DNA of 64,000 bases from Salipiger abyssi (GTDB taxonomy: Bacteria > Pseudomonadota > Alphaproteobacteria > Rhodobacterales > Rhodobacteraceae). Both the position numbers and the translations under genes were made by a program. Each line of letters opens with the position of its first letter. Position 1 is the stretch's first letter. The notes beneath the pieces were generated by a model that saw nothing but the letters and a program-made list of their open reading frames with translations, searched no databases and was not told the origin of the DNA. Location of the stretch: positions 3,162,001 through 3,226,000 of the forward strand of contig NZ_CP015093.1 in the NCBI RefSeq assembly GCF_001975705.1, given 5' to 3'. This document shows, piece after piece, positions 34,975 through 43,052 of this stretch.

Positions 34975-36000
34975 TCAGTGCTCCTTCACGGCGGCGTTGC
35001 GGGTGGCGAGGAATTCGTCCTCGTCCACACCCATCAGCGAGGCGACCTGACGCTCGGTCTCGTCGAGCGCCTCGGTCTTCTGGGGCGCGGGGCGACCCGC
35101 AACCCGGGGCTTGCCCAGGTTCACCAGCACCGGCGCCGCAGCGGCCCAGGCTTCGAACTGGCCGAGATCCTTGGAGGCGAGCTGGGTTGCCCAATCCTCC
35201 ATGCCCGGCGTCAGCTTGCCCGCGTCACGGGCCTGCTGGAGCGCGGCTTCCGCCTTGTCGCCGGCAACGGTGCTCTGGAGCGACGCGAACTGCGTCTGAA
35301 GCTCTGCGAAGGTGGACAGCGGCACGTATTTCGCCGGGTCGACCTCGGGCTTTGCCGAGAGGCGTGCGCAGACCTGGGTGACCGTGTCGTCACCGGTCAC
35401 GCCGGCAGCTTCAGCGATCGAGGCCATCTGGGTTTCGGTTTCGCAGAGCGCCTCGATGCGCTCCACGATCTTGTCGGGCGCGTCGGCGGCAAGGCCGAGC
35501 AAGCCCGCGATCGTTTCGATCGGGTCCATATCTTCATCCTTCGAAGCGAGTTGACGGAGTTCGGGAAGGGCCGGGTTGTTGACCAGACCGGCCCCTTCGA
35601 TCAGCGCGACACGACCGTCGCGCCGGGTTTTGAAGACGGGGGAAACGAAGCGGTAGGAACGCCCCTCCAGGGCCTGACGCCCCTCCGCCGTCCAGTCCAC
35701 CGAGGCGAACACGCGGTCGCCTTCCACCTCCATGGCGGTGATCCAGCCGGCAGCGCGGCTGTCGGCCGTGCCTTGCGGCGCGAGCGAACGATGATCGAAG
35801 TCGATCGGAAGAACGCCGCCGGTTGCCGCCGCGAAGCTCGCAGCGATCACCGAGGATGCTTCCGCGCCATCGAGGCGCATCTCGGTCCGACCGCGCTTGT
35901 CGGCCAGCCGGAACGCACCGACCGGGATCAGCTCGATCCGGTCACCCGGTTCGGAGGGAAGCGGCGTCAGGGCGCAGACATGTCGGGTCAAATTGGTCAT
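34975..36000 (-). CDS. Mu-like prohead protease with scaffold domain (gpI/Z-like)
   Basis: A 341-residue protein. The N-terminal about 165 residues are the protease (VIAASFAAATGGVLPIDFDHRSLAPQG, SYRFVSPVFKTRRDGRVALIEGAGLVNNPALPELRQL); the C-terminal half is helical and acidic (ETIAGLLGLAADAPDKIVERIEAL, TVAGDKAEAALQQARDAGKLTPGMEDWA), the scaffold. In Mu an internal start yields scaffold Z alone; an internal ATG in EDMDPIETI could serve here. The ATG at 36000 follows the conserved late-promoter-like element at 36011-36055. Confidence 0.9.
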   Translation of the reverse strand: MTNLTRHVCALTPLPSEPGDRIELIPVGAFRLADKRGRTEMRLDGAEASSVIAASFAAATGGVLPIDFDHRSLAPQGTADSRAAGWITAMEVEGDRVFASVDWTAEGRQALEGRSYRFVSPVFKTRRDGRVALIEGAGLVNNPALPELRQLASKDEDMDPIETIAGLLGLAADAPDKIVERIEALCETETQMASIAEAAGVTGDDTVTQVCARLSAKPEVDPAKYVPLSTFAELQTQFASLQSTVAGDKAEAALQQARDAGKLTPGMEDWATQLASKDLGQFEAWAAAAPVLVNLGKPRVAGRPAPQKTEALDETERQVASLMGVDEDEFLATRNAAVKEH

Positions 36001-36010
36001 GGAGGCTGGA

Positions 36011-36055
36011 TGCCATGACCGGCCGAACAAGTGCCCGGGGATGCAGTTTCGGGGG
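36011..36055 (-). promoter_or_regulatory. Late-promoter-like element, copy 2 (capsid operon)
   Basis: On the minus strand: CCCCCGAAACTGC, one variable base, then CCCCGGGCA preceded by T (36055-36032), followed after exactly 16 bases by TGGCA (36015-36011). The same arrangement occurs at 43990-43946 with 23 of 24 matching bases. It sits right before the protease-capsid genes in one of the few gaps of the late region. Likely a binding site for the Mor/C-like activator; function is inferred from duplication and position. Confidence 0.6.
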
Positions 36056-36176
36056 GCTTGCGCTGCGCGCCGTGTATTCGTGCGGGAGGGGTGCTACGGG
36101 ATGGCGTTCAAAAACGCCGGAGCGCGTTCAAAAACGGCCATGTCCGATTTTTGCGGGGCCTTGCCGCCGAAGCATC
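36056..36176. other. Short gap within the late region
   Basis: Between the small gene at 36177 and the promoter-like element. It contains GCGTTCAAAAACG twice in slightly different form around 36103 and 36126. No gene seen. Transcription of the head operon may be reset here. Confidence 0.4.
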
Positions 36177-36359
36177 TCAGGCGGCCTCTCCGGGCGATTT
36201 TCGGCCCGGTTCGCTCAGCAGCTCGACCATCGTCTCGGCATGGGAGATCGCCGCCTCGCGTCCTGCCGCATCCTGCGGCTCGGCGCGCAGCTCTTCGAGA
36301 CGCGCCTCCCAGGCGGGAAGATCGAAGAAATCGGGAGATGGACGAAGGGCGAGCTTCAT
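36177..36359 (-). CDS. Small protein downstream of the F-like head gene
   Basis: A 60-residue protein (MKLALRPSPDFFDLPAWEARLEELRAEPQD... GRKSPGEAA). Its ATG overlaps the stop of the F-like gene as ATGA, so it is very probably translated. Helical and charged; no family recognised. Small genes at this place occur in other Mu-like phages. Confidence 0.6.
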   Translation of the reverse strand: MKLALRPSPDFFDLPAWEARLEELRAEPQDAAGREAAISHAETMVELLSEPGRKSPGEAA

Positions 36360-37669
36360 GACGACAACCTTTCGATCAGATCGGCGAATTCGTCAAAGAG
36401 ATCCCTGAGCCGGCCTGTCAGGGAGTAATGATAGTGGATCGCTCCCCGCCGCTCAAGATAAAGCCCGAGCGCGTGGTGAACGATATGATTGCGGTCCTCG
36501 GCCTGCATTCCTGACGAATAGGCATCGAGCAGCGGCTTTGCCTGCCGGGCGAACCCGCCGAAATGGGGATTGAGGATCTCCGCACCCGTGCGCGCCCGCC
36601 AGATCCCGCCGCCAGGCGAGATCGCCGTGACCGACCGGATCTGCGGGTTCGCAAGCGTCAGCAGATCGTCATAGGACAGCGGCGAATCCGTCAGATGGCT
36701 GTGGAGCAGATCGACCTGGCCGGGCTCGAAACCTGCCGTGCCGGCGAACACATCGTCGACCGAAACGCGATCCGGGTGCTCCGGCGCGGCGTCGCCCATG
36801 ACGTGCAGCTCATGGGCCGTGTCCGAAACCACGAGGGTTTCCCGGCCGATTGCCGTCTGCCGCAGCCGAACACCTTGCAGGAGGCCGCGCTCATAGGCGC
36901 GGCGTTCGGGGGTGAGATCCGGCATGACCTCATCTGTTCGCGCCTCGATATCGAGCCATGTCGCCCCGGGGTTCGTATCGAAACCCGGATGCACGCCTTT
37001 CGGGACGGGGGTCACCTCACCTGTGCGCTTGTTGGTCCAGGGCTGTTCGTCCAGGTCGATGGGATCGGAGACGGTCCGGTTGTTCCTGCGCATCCATCCT
37101 TCCGTTCGCTGCACCACATGGCAGCCGCAGAAGAAGCCGTTCGGGGGATAGATGCGCAGCCAGATCGGATCGTCGACGCGCCAGATCTTGTCGTGAAAGC
37201 GCTCGTGGTCGTGGCGTTTGCTCGGCCTCTCGATCTGGATGTATTGCAGATAGGGAAAGGCCGTCTTCGTGCGCTGAATACGCGCCCAGTGCCCGGCCGC
37301 GTGAGCCGTGCGCATATTCGTGTCGTAGATGGTGCGCAGCCGGCGCATGGAGCCCAGCTGAACCTCCTGCGTCTCGCCGGTCAGAGGGTCGGTCATCTGG
37401 GACCGGCCCCACCAGCCTTCCCGGCGCAGGACCGGTTCAAGAGCCGCCTGAAACTGCGCCAGCGTGCGGCCCTGTTCCAGTGAACTCAGCAACTCGTCGC
37501 GAAACAGCTTCGCGATATCGTCGCGCATGGCCTTGGCGACCACGAACTGGCGCGCATGGTCCTCGCGAAAATGGTCCAGATGGTGGAAGCGCTGGAGCTG
37601 CGGCGCAAATCCCTTCGATCGGAAATAAGCGATCGCCTCGGCATGGGGCAGCGGTTCGAGCTCGATCAT
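36356..37669 (-). CDS. Minor head protein, Mu gpF-like, with an extra C-terminal domain
   Basis: A 437-residue protein. Residues about 40-190 are the Mu F domain (EQGRTLAQFQAAL, RLRTIYDTNMRTAHAAGHWARIQ, and NGFFCGCHV near 178-184). The region after about 275 is an added domain with the motif LLHSHLTDSPLSYDDLLTL (His323, His325, Ser332, Asp335), close to but not identical with the HxHx7SxxD metal motif of JAMM/MPN proteins. Mu F proteins often carry variable C-terminal enzymatic or toxin-like domains delivered with the head. The start overlaps the portal stop by four bases. Confidence 0.85.
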   Translation of the reverse strand: MIELEPLPHAEAIAYFRSKGFAPQLQRFHHLDHFREDHARQFVVAKAMRDDIAKLFRDELLSSLEQGRTLAQFQAALEPVLRREGWWGRSQMTDPLTGETQEVQLGSMRRLRTIYDTNMRTAHAAGHWARIQRTKTAFPYLQYIQIERPSKRHDHERFHDKIWRVDDPIWLRIYPPNGFFCGCHVVQRTEGWMRRNNRTVSDPIDLDEQPWTNKRTGEVTPVPKGVHPGFDTNPGATWLDIEARTDEVMPDLTPERRAYERGLLQGVRLRQTAIGRETLVVSDTAHELHVMGDAAPEHPDRVSVDDVFAGTAGFEPGQVDLLHSHLTDSPLSYDDLLTLANPQIRSVTAISPGGGIWRARTGAEILNPHFGGFARQAKPLLDAYSSGMQAEDRNHIVHHALGLYLERRGAIHYHYSLTGRLRDLFDEFADLIERLSS

Positions 37670-39225
37670 CGCTTCGTGACCTCGGCCCCGACCTCGCCGG
37701 CAATACGGGCCGCGAAAATAGATCGTGTCAGCTGATCGCGGAAAGCCTCCGAAGGCGGCTCTTTGGCGAAGGCGTCGAGAACATCCTGCACTTCATCCAT
37801 GTCCGATGCCCCCGCCAAGGCCTCCAGGAACGGCCCGATCTCGGCATCCATCGCCTCCTGCATCTCGCCTGTCGCGATCAGCTCCTCGATGAGCGCGTCG
37901 ATGCTGTCTCGCGCCGAAGGACTTTCGTCACGAGACGCCGCAAGGCGCTCGGTCGGAGAAACCTCCGGTGCCGGGGGCACCGGACGATCTTCCAGAACCT
38001 CTTCGTCATCGTCCGGCTTGCGCAGGTTGAACGCCTTGTAGACATCGGCCGTCGCGATGCGCAGCCCGGGCGGGCGCTTCTCGATCAGGTCGAGCAACAC
38101 CCTCGGATCGACCGCATCCTCCATCTCGAAGCGGATATTCGGCAGCGGCACGCTGATGGCTGCCGAAAAACAGACCCTTCGGAGCGCCCCTGCCACGTCC
38201 CGCTGGAGGGTGGCTGCGAGCTGTTCTGCGTCCGCGTCGCGAATGTCGTCACGGACATTCTCGTGGATCTTGCCGACGGCGTGACCGCCGGCGATGGCGT
38301 CGGTCGTCGCGACCTGCCCCAGGACACCCTTTGAAAGCTGCTCGTCCCACCAACGCGCCTTGCCCTCATAGAGCTTTTCAGATCCTGCGGCAGCGGCATT
38401 GACGATCTCGACGTCCATGCTCTTGGGGATGATCGCCGCCATATCGACGCCGATCTGTCGGACAGCGCGCAGCAGGGTCAGCCGGTCCTGCGGCGTGGCC
38501 GCGCTGTCATAGCGACCGAGGCGAAGCGGGTGCCCGTATGCCTCGCAAAAGATCGACCAGTCCTTCACCGTGTAGTTCTTGAAGAGATACGCCCAGGCCG
38601 CCAGCCGCGCCAGCCCGCCACGGACCGGCAATCCGGACTTGGCCTTCGACATGTGAATGACGTAGCTGTCCGGTCGCAGCGCCTGCGGCCCGTCATTGTC
38701 GCGCAGATAAAGATGACGTCCGTTCTCCTGGTCGAACTCGAACCAGCGTGGGTCGATCCATTCCAGATCCGCGATCTTCAGGGACTTCCCCTCGCGCTCC
38801 CAGACGATTTCGCAGACCGAATAGCCCTTGCCGATCGCGTCCATCATGTCGATCAGCGTCGTGCGGATTGCGCTGGAGTTCAGCGCGATCCGGGTCATCT
38901 CCGCAAGATCTTCGGCAGCCGAGCTGTCATCGCCCGGCGTGACATGCAGTTCGAGCGACCGGATCGCCCGTTTCCGCACTCCCAGCACGGCGGAATAGTG
39001 GAGATCCTTCTCCTCCATCTGTTCGGCCAGCTCCAGATAGGACGTCGCATCGCCCATCTCGGCGGCGCGCAGCAGGCCGGTCAGCCGGACGGGGGTCAAG
39101 CCATCCGCCGGGTGACCCGACTGGATCTGCCGTACCGACCCGAGCGAGGCGACCGCCTGCCGCTCCAGGAGCTCCGCGTCGGCGGCCTTCTGCAAAGGGC
39201 GTCCGAATTGATCGAGCAAAGCCAT
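37666..39225 (-). CDS. Portal protein, Mu gp29-like (DUF935)
   Basis: A 519-residue portal. Family features include LTGLLRAAEMGDATSYLELAEQMEEKD, LHYSAVLGVRKRAIRSLEL, GKGYSVCEIVWE, WIDPRWFEF, LFKNYTVKDWSIFCEAYGHPLRLGRYD, and the acidic C-terminal tail. The ATG at 39225 overlaps the terminase stop as TAATG; an alternative ATG six bases upstream lies very close to the GGAGG ribosome site. It forms the packaging vertex of the prophage head and is unrelated in family to the element 1 portal. Confidence 0.93.
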   Translation of the reverse strand: MALLDQFGRPLQKAADAELLERQAVASLGSVRQIQSGHPADGLTPVRLTGLLRAAEMGDATSYLELAEQMEEKDLHYSAVLGVRKRAIRSLELHVTPGDDSSAAEDLAEMTRIALNSSAIRTTLIDMMDAIGKGYSVCEIVWEREGKSLKIADLEWIDPRWFEFDQENGRHLYLRDNDGPQALRPDSYVIHMSKAKSGLPVRGGLARLAAWAYLFKNYTVKDWSIFCEAYGHPLRLGRYDSAATPQDRLTLLRAVRQIGVDMAAIIPKSMDVEIVNAAAAGSEKLYEGKARWWDEQLSKGVLGQVATTDAIAGGHAVGKIHENVRDDIRDADAEQLAATLQRDVAGALRRVCFSAAISVPLPNIRFEMEDAVDPRVLLDLIEKRPPGLRIATADVYKAFNLRKPDDDEEVLEDRPVPPAPEVSPTERLAASRDESPSARDSIDALIEELIATGEMQEAMDAEIGPFLEALAGASDMDEVQDVLDAFAKEPPSEAFRDQLTRSIFAARIAGEVGAEVTKR

Positions 39226-40673
39226 TACCATGCACCTCCGCCATTGCCCCAGCGACCGCCGGCGCCTTCCTCATCATCGTCGTCATTTGCCGGCGCATAT
39301 CTGGACCGTGTCCCGGCGACGCCCTGATACTCGTATTCCGCCTCGCCAAGTTCCGCCGCGGCCATGCCGAGCGCCCCGGCCCAGAACCGGTCTGCGTGCC
39401 CGTCGCTGTCGCCATCCGCGATCAGCGTGCGAATGCCGGTCATACCGACCCGCGACTTGATCGAGTGCAGATCCGCCCGCAGAGCCGGATCGCCGGCCGG
39501 GATGCGGGCGCGCCGGTCCTGAAACCGCTCTTTCATGGTGGTGGCCATGTCGAGTTTGACGGCGGCATTGAACAGCACGCCCTGCACCCGGTCTTCACCA
39601 TGACGGCGCTTTGCATCCTCGACCGGCTTTTCGCCCATGCCGGTCTGGTCCATCAGGCATCGTACGACGCGGTAACGCCGCATGACACTCGCCAGCAGCT
39701 CGTCCTGCTCGGCGAATTTGATCCGCTTCTTTGCGATGATCTCACGCGTCACCAGCACGTCGCCCACCAGCTCGAACACCCAGATGACGAAGAGGTCGTT
39801 GCGCGCTGCGATATCGACCCCGACAAAGCAGGGCCCGCCCATGTAAAGCTCGGGCACGCCCGCCGAGTTGCCCTCGCAGGACGAGATCAGATCGTAATCG
39901 AGCCAGGCGCTGGCCTCGTCGAGCCAGGCGAGCTCGAATTCCTGCGCCCAGGCGTCCTGGTCGGCCATGCCCTTGCGCAGCTCCTCGATGTTGACATCGA
40001 GCCCCTGTTTCACCGCCTCGTAGATATCGACATGGTGCTTCGACCACCCGTTGTCCTGGGTGGTCATCAGTTCATAGAACTTGTTGCCCTTGCCGTTGGG
40101 GGTGGAGATCACACGGATCTTGTGGCCACCCCGCGCCGCCACCGGATAGGCCGAGCCCCAGATCCGCCGGCTGTCAGCATGGAAGGCAAACTCGTCGAGC
40201 AGCAGGTTGCCGCCAAAGCCCCGCGCCGCGTCCGGGCTGGCCGAGAGCGCCACGACCCGAGAGCCGCCGGGGAAATGCACCTCCTGCGTCTTGTAGCGCG
40301 CCTCGGGCACGTCGATCGTCACCAGCTCGTTGCCCTGGCGGATTTCCCGGGCATGGGCCGGGACATGGAATTCGTCCTGGACAAACTCCGGCTTGCCCCG
40401 CCGCGACAGGCCGGACAGCACCGCGTAATAGGCCCGCGTCATCGGCTTCAGCGCATCGTCGAGCGCCTCTTTGGCGGTGTTCTCAGACCGCGAAAGGATG
40501 GTCCAGCGCACCTTGCGCCGGTCCATCTCCGCCTTGACGCAATCGTCAACGATCTCCCCGCACGATCCGAAGGTCTTGCCGCCGCGCCGGGTGAACATGC
40601 CAATCTTGAAACGGCTGTCGTCTTCGATCCAGGCGCGCTGGTAGGGCAGGAAATTGATGACGGGATCAACCAT
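39225..40673 (-). CDS. Terminase large subunit, Mu gp28-like
   Basis: A 482-residue packaging motor: Walker-A-like FTRRGGKTFGSCGE near residue 30, Walker B NLLLDEFAF near 160, motif III ISTPNGKGN, then an RNase-H-like nuclease (CFVGVDIAARNDLFVIWV). Mu-type enzymes cut host DNA next to the integrated genome and package headfuls. ATG 40673 is chosen as it lies near the upstream stop and gives the normal N-terminus MVDPVINFLPYQRAWIED; upstream in-frame ATGs overlap the previous gene more. Confidence 0.93.
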   Translation of the reverse strand: MVDPVINFLPYQRAWIEDDSRFKIGMFTRRGGKTFGSCGEIVDDCVKAEMDRRKVRWTILSRSENTAKEALDDALKPMTRAYYAVLSGLSRRGKPEFVQDEFHVPAHAREIRQGNELVTIDVPEARYKTQEVHFPGGSRVVALSASPDAARGFGGNLLLDEFAFHADSRRIWGSAYPVAARGGHKIRVISTPNGKGNKFYELMTTQDNGWSKHHVDIYEAVKQGLDVNIEELRKGMADQDAWAQEFELAWLDEASAWLDYDLISSCEGNSAGVPELYMGGPCFVGVDIAARNDLFVIWVFELVGDVLVTREIIAKKRIKFAEQDELLASVMRRYRVVRCLMDQTGMGEKPVEDAKRRHGEDRVQGVLFNAAVKLDMATTMKERFQDRRARIPAGDPALRADLHSIKSRVGMTGIRTLIADGDSDGHADRFWAGALGMAAAELGEAEYEYQGVAGTRSRYAPANDDDDEEGAGGRWGNGGGAW

Positions 40674-40890
40674 AAAGATCGTCCCCATTCTGAAACGCCT
40701 CAACGCGCTCGCTCTCCGCCTCCGCAGCCTCCTCCAGCTCCCGGATCACCTCGGCCTGAGCCACAAGCATATCGGCAGCGCGCAGAAGGGATCGGCAGAG
40801 CGGATCAAGCCGCTCACCCTGATGGTGGCACCCGTTGAGCTTTACAGCCCAGAGCCGGATATCCGTGGCGATTTGCGCGGGGCTGGCCAT
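40666..40890 (-). CDS. Small helical protein upstream of terminase
   Basis: A 74-residue protein (MASPAQIATDIRLWAVKLNGCHHQGERLDPLC..., then a coiled coil VIRELEEAAEAESERVEAF). ATG coupled to the 46-residue gene upstream (TGATG) and overlapping terL by eight bases. No family recognised; perhaps a packaging accessory. Confidence 0.65.
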   Translation of the reverse strand: MASPAQIATDIRLWAVKLNGCHHQGERLDPLCRSLLRAADMLVAQAEVIRELEEAAEAESERVEAFQNGDDLYG

Positions 40891-41030
40891 CAACGAAGCT
40901 CCGTCCAGCCGGGATAGCGCGGTCCATAGGTGCGAAACACCTCGATGACCCATTCGTCATTCAGGATCAGACCGACCGGGTTCCAGTCGTGGTAGCAGGC
41001 GTGGATACAGATGCGATCCCAGAGCGTCAT
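40890..41030 (-). CDS. 46-residue microprotein in the packaging operon
   Basis: Reads MTLWDRICIHACYHDWN, then PVGLILNDEWVIEVFRTYGP and ends GWTELR. ATG at 41030 overlaps the upstream stop by ATGA and its TGA overlaps the next ATG by TGATG, exactly like its neighbours. The Trp/Cys-rich composition is unusual. Overlaps on both sides make it very likely to be expressed although short; no family recognised. Confidence 0.65.
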   Translation of the reverse strand: MTLWDRICIHACYHDWNPVGLILNDEWVIEVFRTYGPRYPGWTELR

Positions 41031-41233
41031 GCCTCATCCCCCTCTAGGTCGATCAGGAACGGATCACCGCGCCACCAGCTGATCTCCGCGACATCGCCCA
41101 GATGGGTGCGGAACACTTCGCGCCTGCCGAAAGCCCAGGCGAGGATCGCTTTCCAGCGCGGACCGCGACGCCAGTGCCAATCCGCGACGATCAGAAGCGC
41201 ATCTTCCAAGACGGGTGATCGGGGGCGGCTCAT
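41027..41233 (-). CDS. Small Trp-rich protein of the packaging operon
   Basis: A 68-residue protein (LEDALLIVADWHWRRGPRW, FGRREVFRTHLGDVAEISWW). Four-base overlaps with both neighbours show translation coupling. Unknown family. Confidence 0.65.
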   Translation of the reverse strand: MSRPRSPVLEDALLIVADWHWRRGPRWKAILAWAFGRREVFRTHLGDVAEISWWRGDPFLIDLEGDEA

Positions 41234-41769
41234 GCGAACCCCATGATCTCACGGGCCTGCTGGCGGAAATCCTCGTCGATCTCACCGGATGCCACGGCGG
41301 CGTCCAGCTTGGCGGCCTGTTCCTTGCGCTCTTTCTCCTGCATCGCCTGCACGATGCCCGAGGACGACATGACGTCTTTCATCATGCGTGCCAGGAAATG
41401 CAGGTTCTGCGGACTGATCTCCGCGCCTTTCTTCGAGACCTCGGCCTGCATGACCTTGAAGGCCAGCGTGGTCAGCATCTGGAACAGCACGTTCTGGCGC
41501 TGCGCCTGGTCTTCCAGCCCCATATCGCCGAGCCACTCCGACGCCCAGTCGGAGGCCTGCTCCTGGAGCCGGACGAATTCACGATACTCGGAGCCGAACG
41601 CATGGATCGCGGATTTGCCGATCCGCAGTTCGAGACCTTCCTCGGCGAGCCAGTCGTTGAGCTCTTCGGTCACAGCCTCGTAGTCACCGAAGCCACGGCG
41701 GCGTAGCTCCTCCTGAAGCCGGGAGCGCATCTCGACCGGGAGGAGGTCGACCTTTCTGGGCGGCGGCAT
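41230..41769 (-). CDS. Mu gp27-like protein (DUF3486), probable small terminase
   Basis: A 179-residue protein starting MPPPRKVDLLPVEMRSRLQEELRRRGFGDYEAVTEELNDWL, with ELRIGKSAIHAFGSEYREFV and a C-terminal coiled coil ending QQAREIMGFA. This is DUF3486, found two genes before TerL in Mu-like phages and thought to be the small terminase; the first half is a homeodomain-like HTH. ATG chosen one base after the previous stop. Confidence 0.85.
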   Translation of the reverse strand: MPPPRKVDLLPVEMRSRLQEELRRRGFGDYEAVTEELNDWLAEEGLELRIGKSAIHAFGSEYREFVRLQEQASDWASEWLGDMGLEDQAQRQNVLFQMLTTLAFKVMQAEVSKKGAEISPQNLHFLARMMKDVMSSSGIVQAMQEKERKEQAAKLDAAVASGEIDEDFRQQAREIMGFA

Positions 41770-41770
41770 G

Positions 41771-42076
41771 TCAGACCTCGGGGGTATCGCGCGCGATGCC
41801 CGGATCGACATTCTCGCGGCGTGCAATGCGCCGGCCTGCCGGCGTCGCCTCCACCACGATGGTGTTCAGCCCGTTCAGCACGACATAGCCCTTTTCTTCG
41901 AGCCAGCGGAGATCCTCGACGACCTCGCTGTAATAGGCCGTCACCCCGTCTGGCGTGCCGTTGATGACGGACATGAGGATGTCGGCATTGGAGGTGTAGG
42001 CCTTGCTGCGCTCCAGAAAGCCCAGAATGATGGCCCGGCGGATCGGCTTGACCCGCTTTTCGAGGTAGTCGCTCAT
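41771..42076 (-). CDS. Mu gp26-like winged-helix protein
   Basis: A 101-residue protein with a winged HTH look: RRAIILGFLERSKAYTSNADILMSVING, YYSEVVEDLRWLEEKGYVV, then a VEATPAGRRIARRE wing. It matches small ArsR-like proteins in the gp25-gp27 cluster of Mu-like phages. Likely DNA-binding in packaging initiation or regulation. Overlaps the upstream stop by four bases. Confidence 0.75.
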   Translation of the reverse strand: MSDYLEKRVKPIRRAIILGFLERSKAYTSNADILMSVINGTPDGVTAYYSEVVEDLRWLEEKGYVVLNGLNTIVVEATPAGRRIARRENVDPGIARDTPEV

Positions 42077-42546
42077 GGAGTTTCTCCACTCAGGTGGCGT
42101 TCATGACGGGTGACTGCGGTCTCGGTTCTGGTCACGCTCTTGGCCAATCCGTCCATCGTGGCGGTCATCGCCCTCATGTCACCGGACATTTCGACCAGGG
42201 CAAGTTCCAAGCGGTGCAGATCTTCTTTGCCAGGCATTCCCTTGACGTCCTGCTCAAGTGCCTGAAGCCGCAAATCGTGACGATCCATACGCTTGCTGCC
42301 CTCATGGAACCGACGCTCGACGTCTTTCCGCCGGTTTGCGAAGAACGTGTAGAGCATCGCGGCGACGGATATGACGAAGCCGAGAAGTCCAGTCATGCGT
42401 TGAAGAAATGCTAGATCCAGCGTCATGCTGGCCGCGCTCGCTGGCGGCGACTGAACGCCCTGCGCAAGCACTACGGCGGCCGACAATGCGAAGGCGATCA
42501 ACGCAAGCGTGAAGAGCAGCGCGGCGCGTCCGGCAGTACGGCTCAT
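42073..42546 (-). CDS. Mu gp25-like membrane protein (DUF2730)
   Basis: A 157-residue protein with an N-terminal signal-anchor (LLFTLALIAFALSAAVVLAQG), a second membrane segment (MTGLLGFVISVAAMLYTFF) and a C-terminal coiled coil (DVERRFHEGSKRMDRHDLRLQALEQDV). This arrangement is that of DUF2730/gp25, adjacent to lysis genes and possibly a spanin- or holin-accessory protein. Confidence 0.78.
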   Translation of the reverse strand: MSRTAGRAALLFTLALIAFALSAAVVLAQGVQSPPASAASMTLDLAFLQRMTGLLGFVISVAAMLYTFFANRRKDVERRFHEGSKRMDRHDLRLQALEQDVKGMPGKEDLHRLELALVEMSGDMRAMTATMDGLAKSVTRTETAVTRHERHLSGETP

Positions 42547-42962
42547 CTCAGCGCTCCGCCGGACGGTAGCTCCCCGTGCGCCACCTCATTAACCCCAGAT
42601 GCCATGTTGTTGATCAGCATTGCGGGCGCAGCATTCTCTCGATCACCCAATGCGCTTTCGAGGATGTTGTCGAAGGTGAGAGGCTTCGGTCTGAGCGCAG
42701 CCATCGCGTCAGGAACGCTTTCAAATACATGCCGCCGCATATACGTCTTCGCTTCGAGCCCCTTGAACCCTGCGCGAATGGCCGCCTTCGCGCCGGTCGC
42801 TGCCGCCTTCTTGATCGCCCGCTCGTGCTTCTCCTCGATCTGCATTTTGAAATGCGTGCGCAGGATGGTGAAGAGCCAGCCGATCAATGCGGTGACGATG
42901 ACCGCGCATAACTCGACCAGCTGCGGCTCGATCGCGATCAGCAGGGATTGCAGAAAAGACAT
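42543..42962 (-). CDS. Holin-like protein (LLH-type)
   Basis: A 139-residue protein with one N-terminal membrane helix (LVELCAVIVTALIGWLFTIL) followed by a charged amphipathic helix (MQIEEKHERAIKKAAATGAKAAIRAGFKGLE), resembling LLH-family phage holins. It follows the amidase gene and precedes gp25-like, the usual lysis block position. It would open the inner membrane for the amidase. Confidence 0.65.
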   Translation of the reverse strand: MSFLQSLLIAIEPQLVELCAVIVTALIGWLFTILRTHFKMQIEEKHERAIKKAAATGAKAAIRAGFKGLEAKTYMRRHVFESVPDAMAALRPKPLTFDNILESALGDRENAAPAMLINNMASGVNEVAHGELPSGGALR

Positions 42963-43052
42963 CTTCGGCTCCTTTGGTCAGGGGCGCCCCGACGACGGCA
43001 CCTGGGGGAGTTGCTTTGCAGGCCGGGGCGCACAGGTCCGGCATGGACCTGA

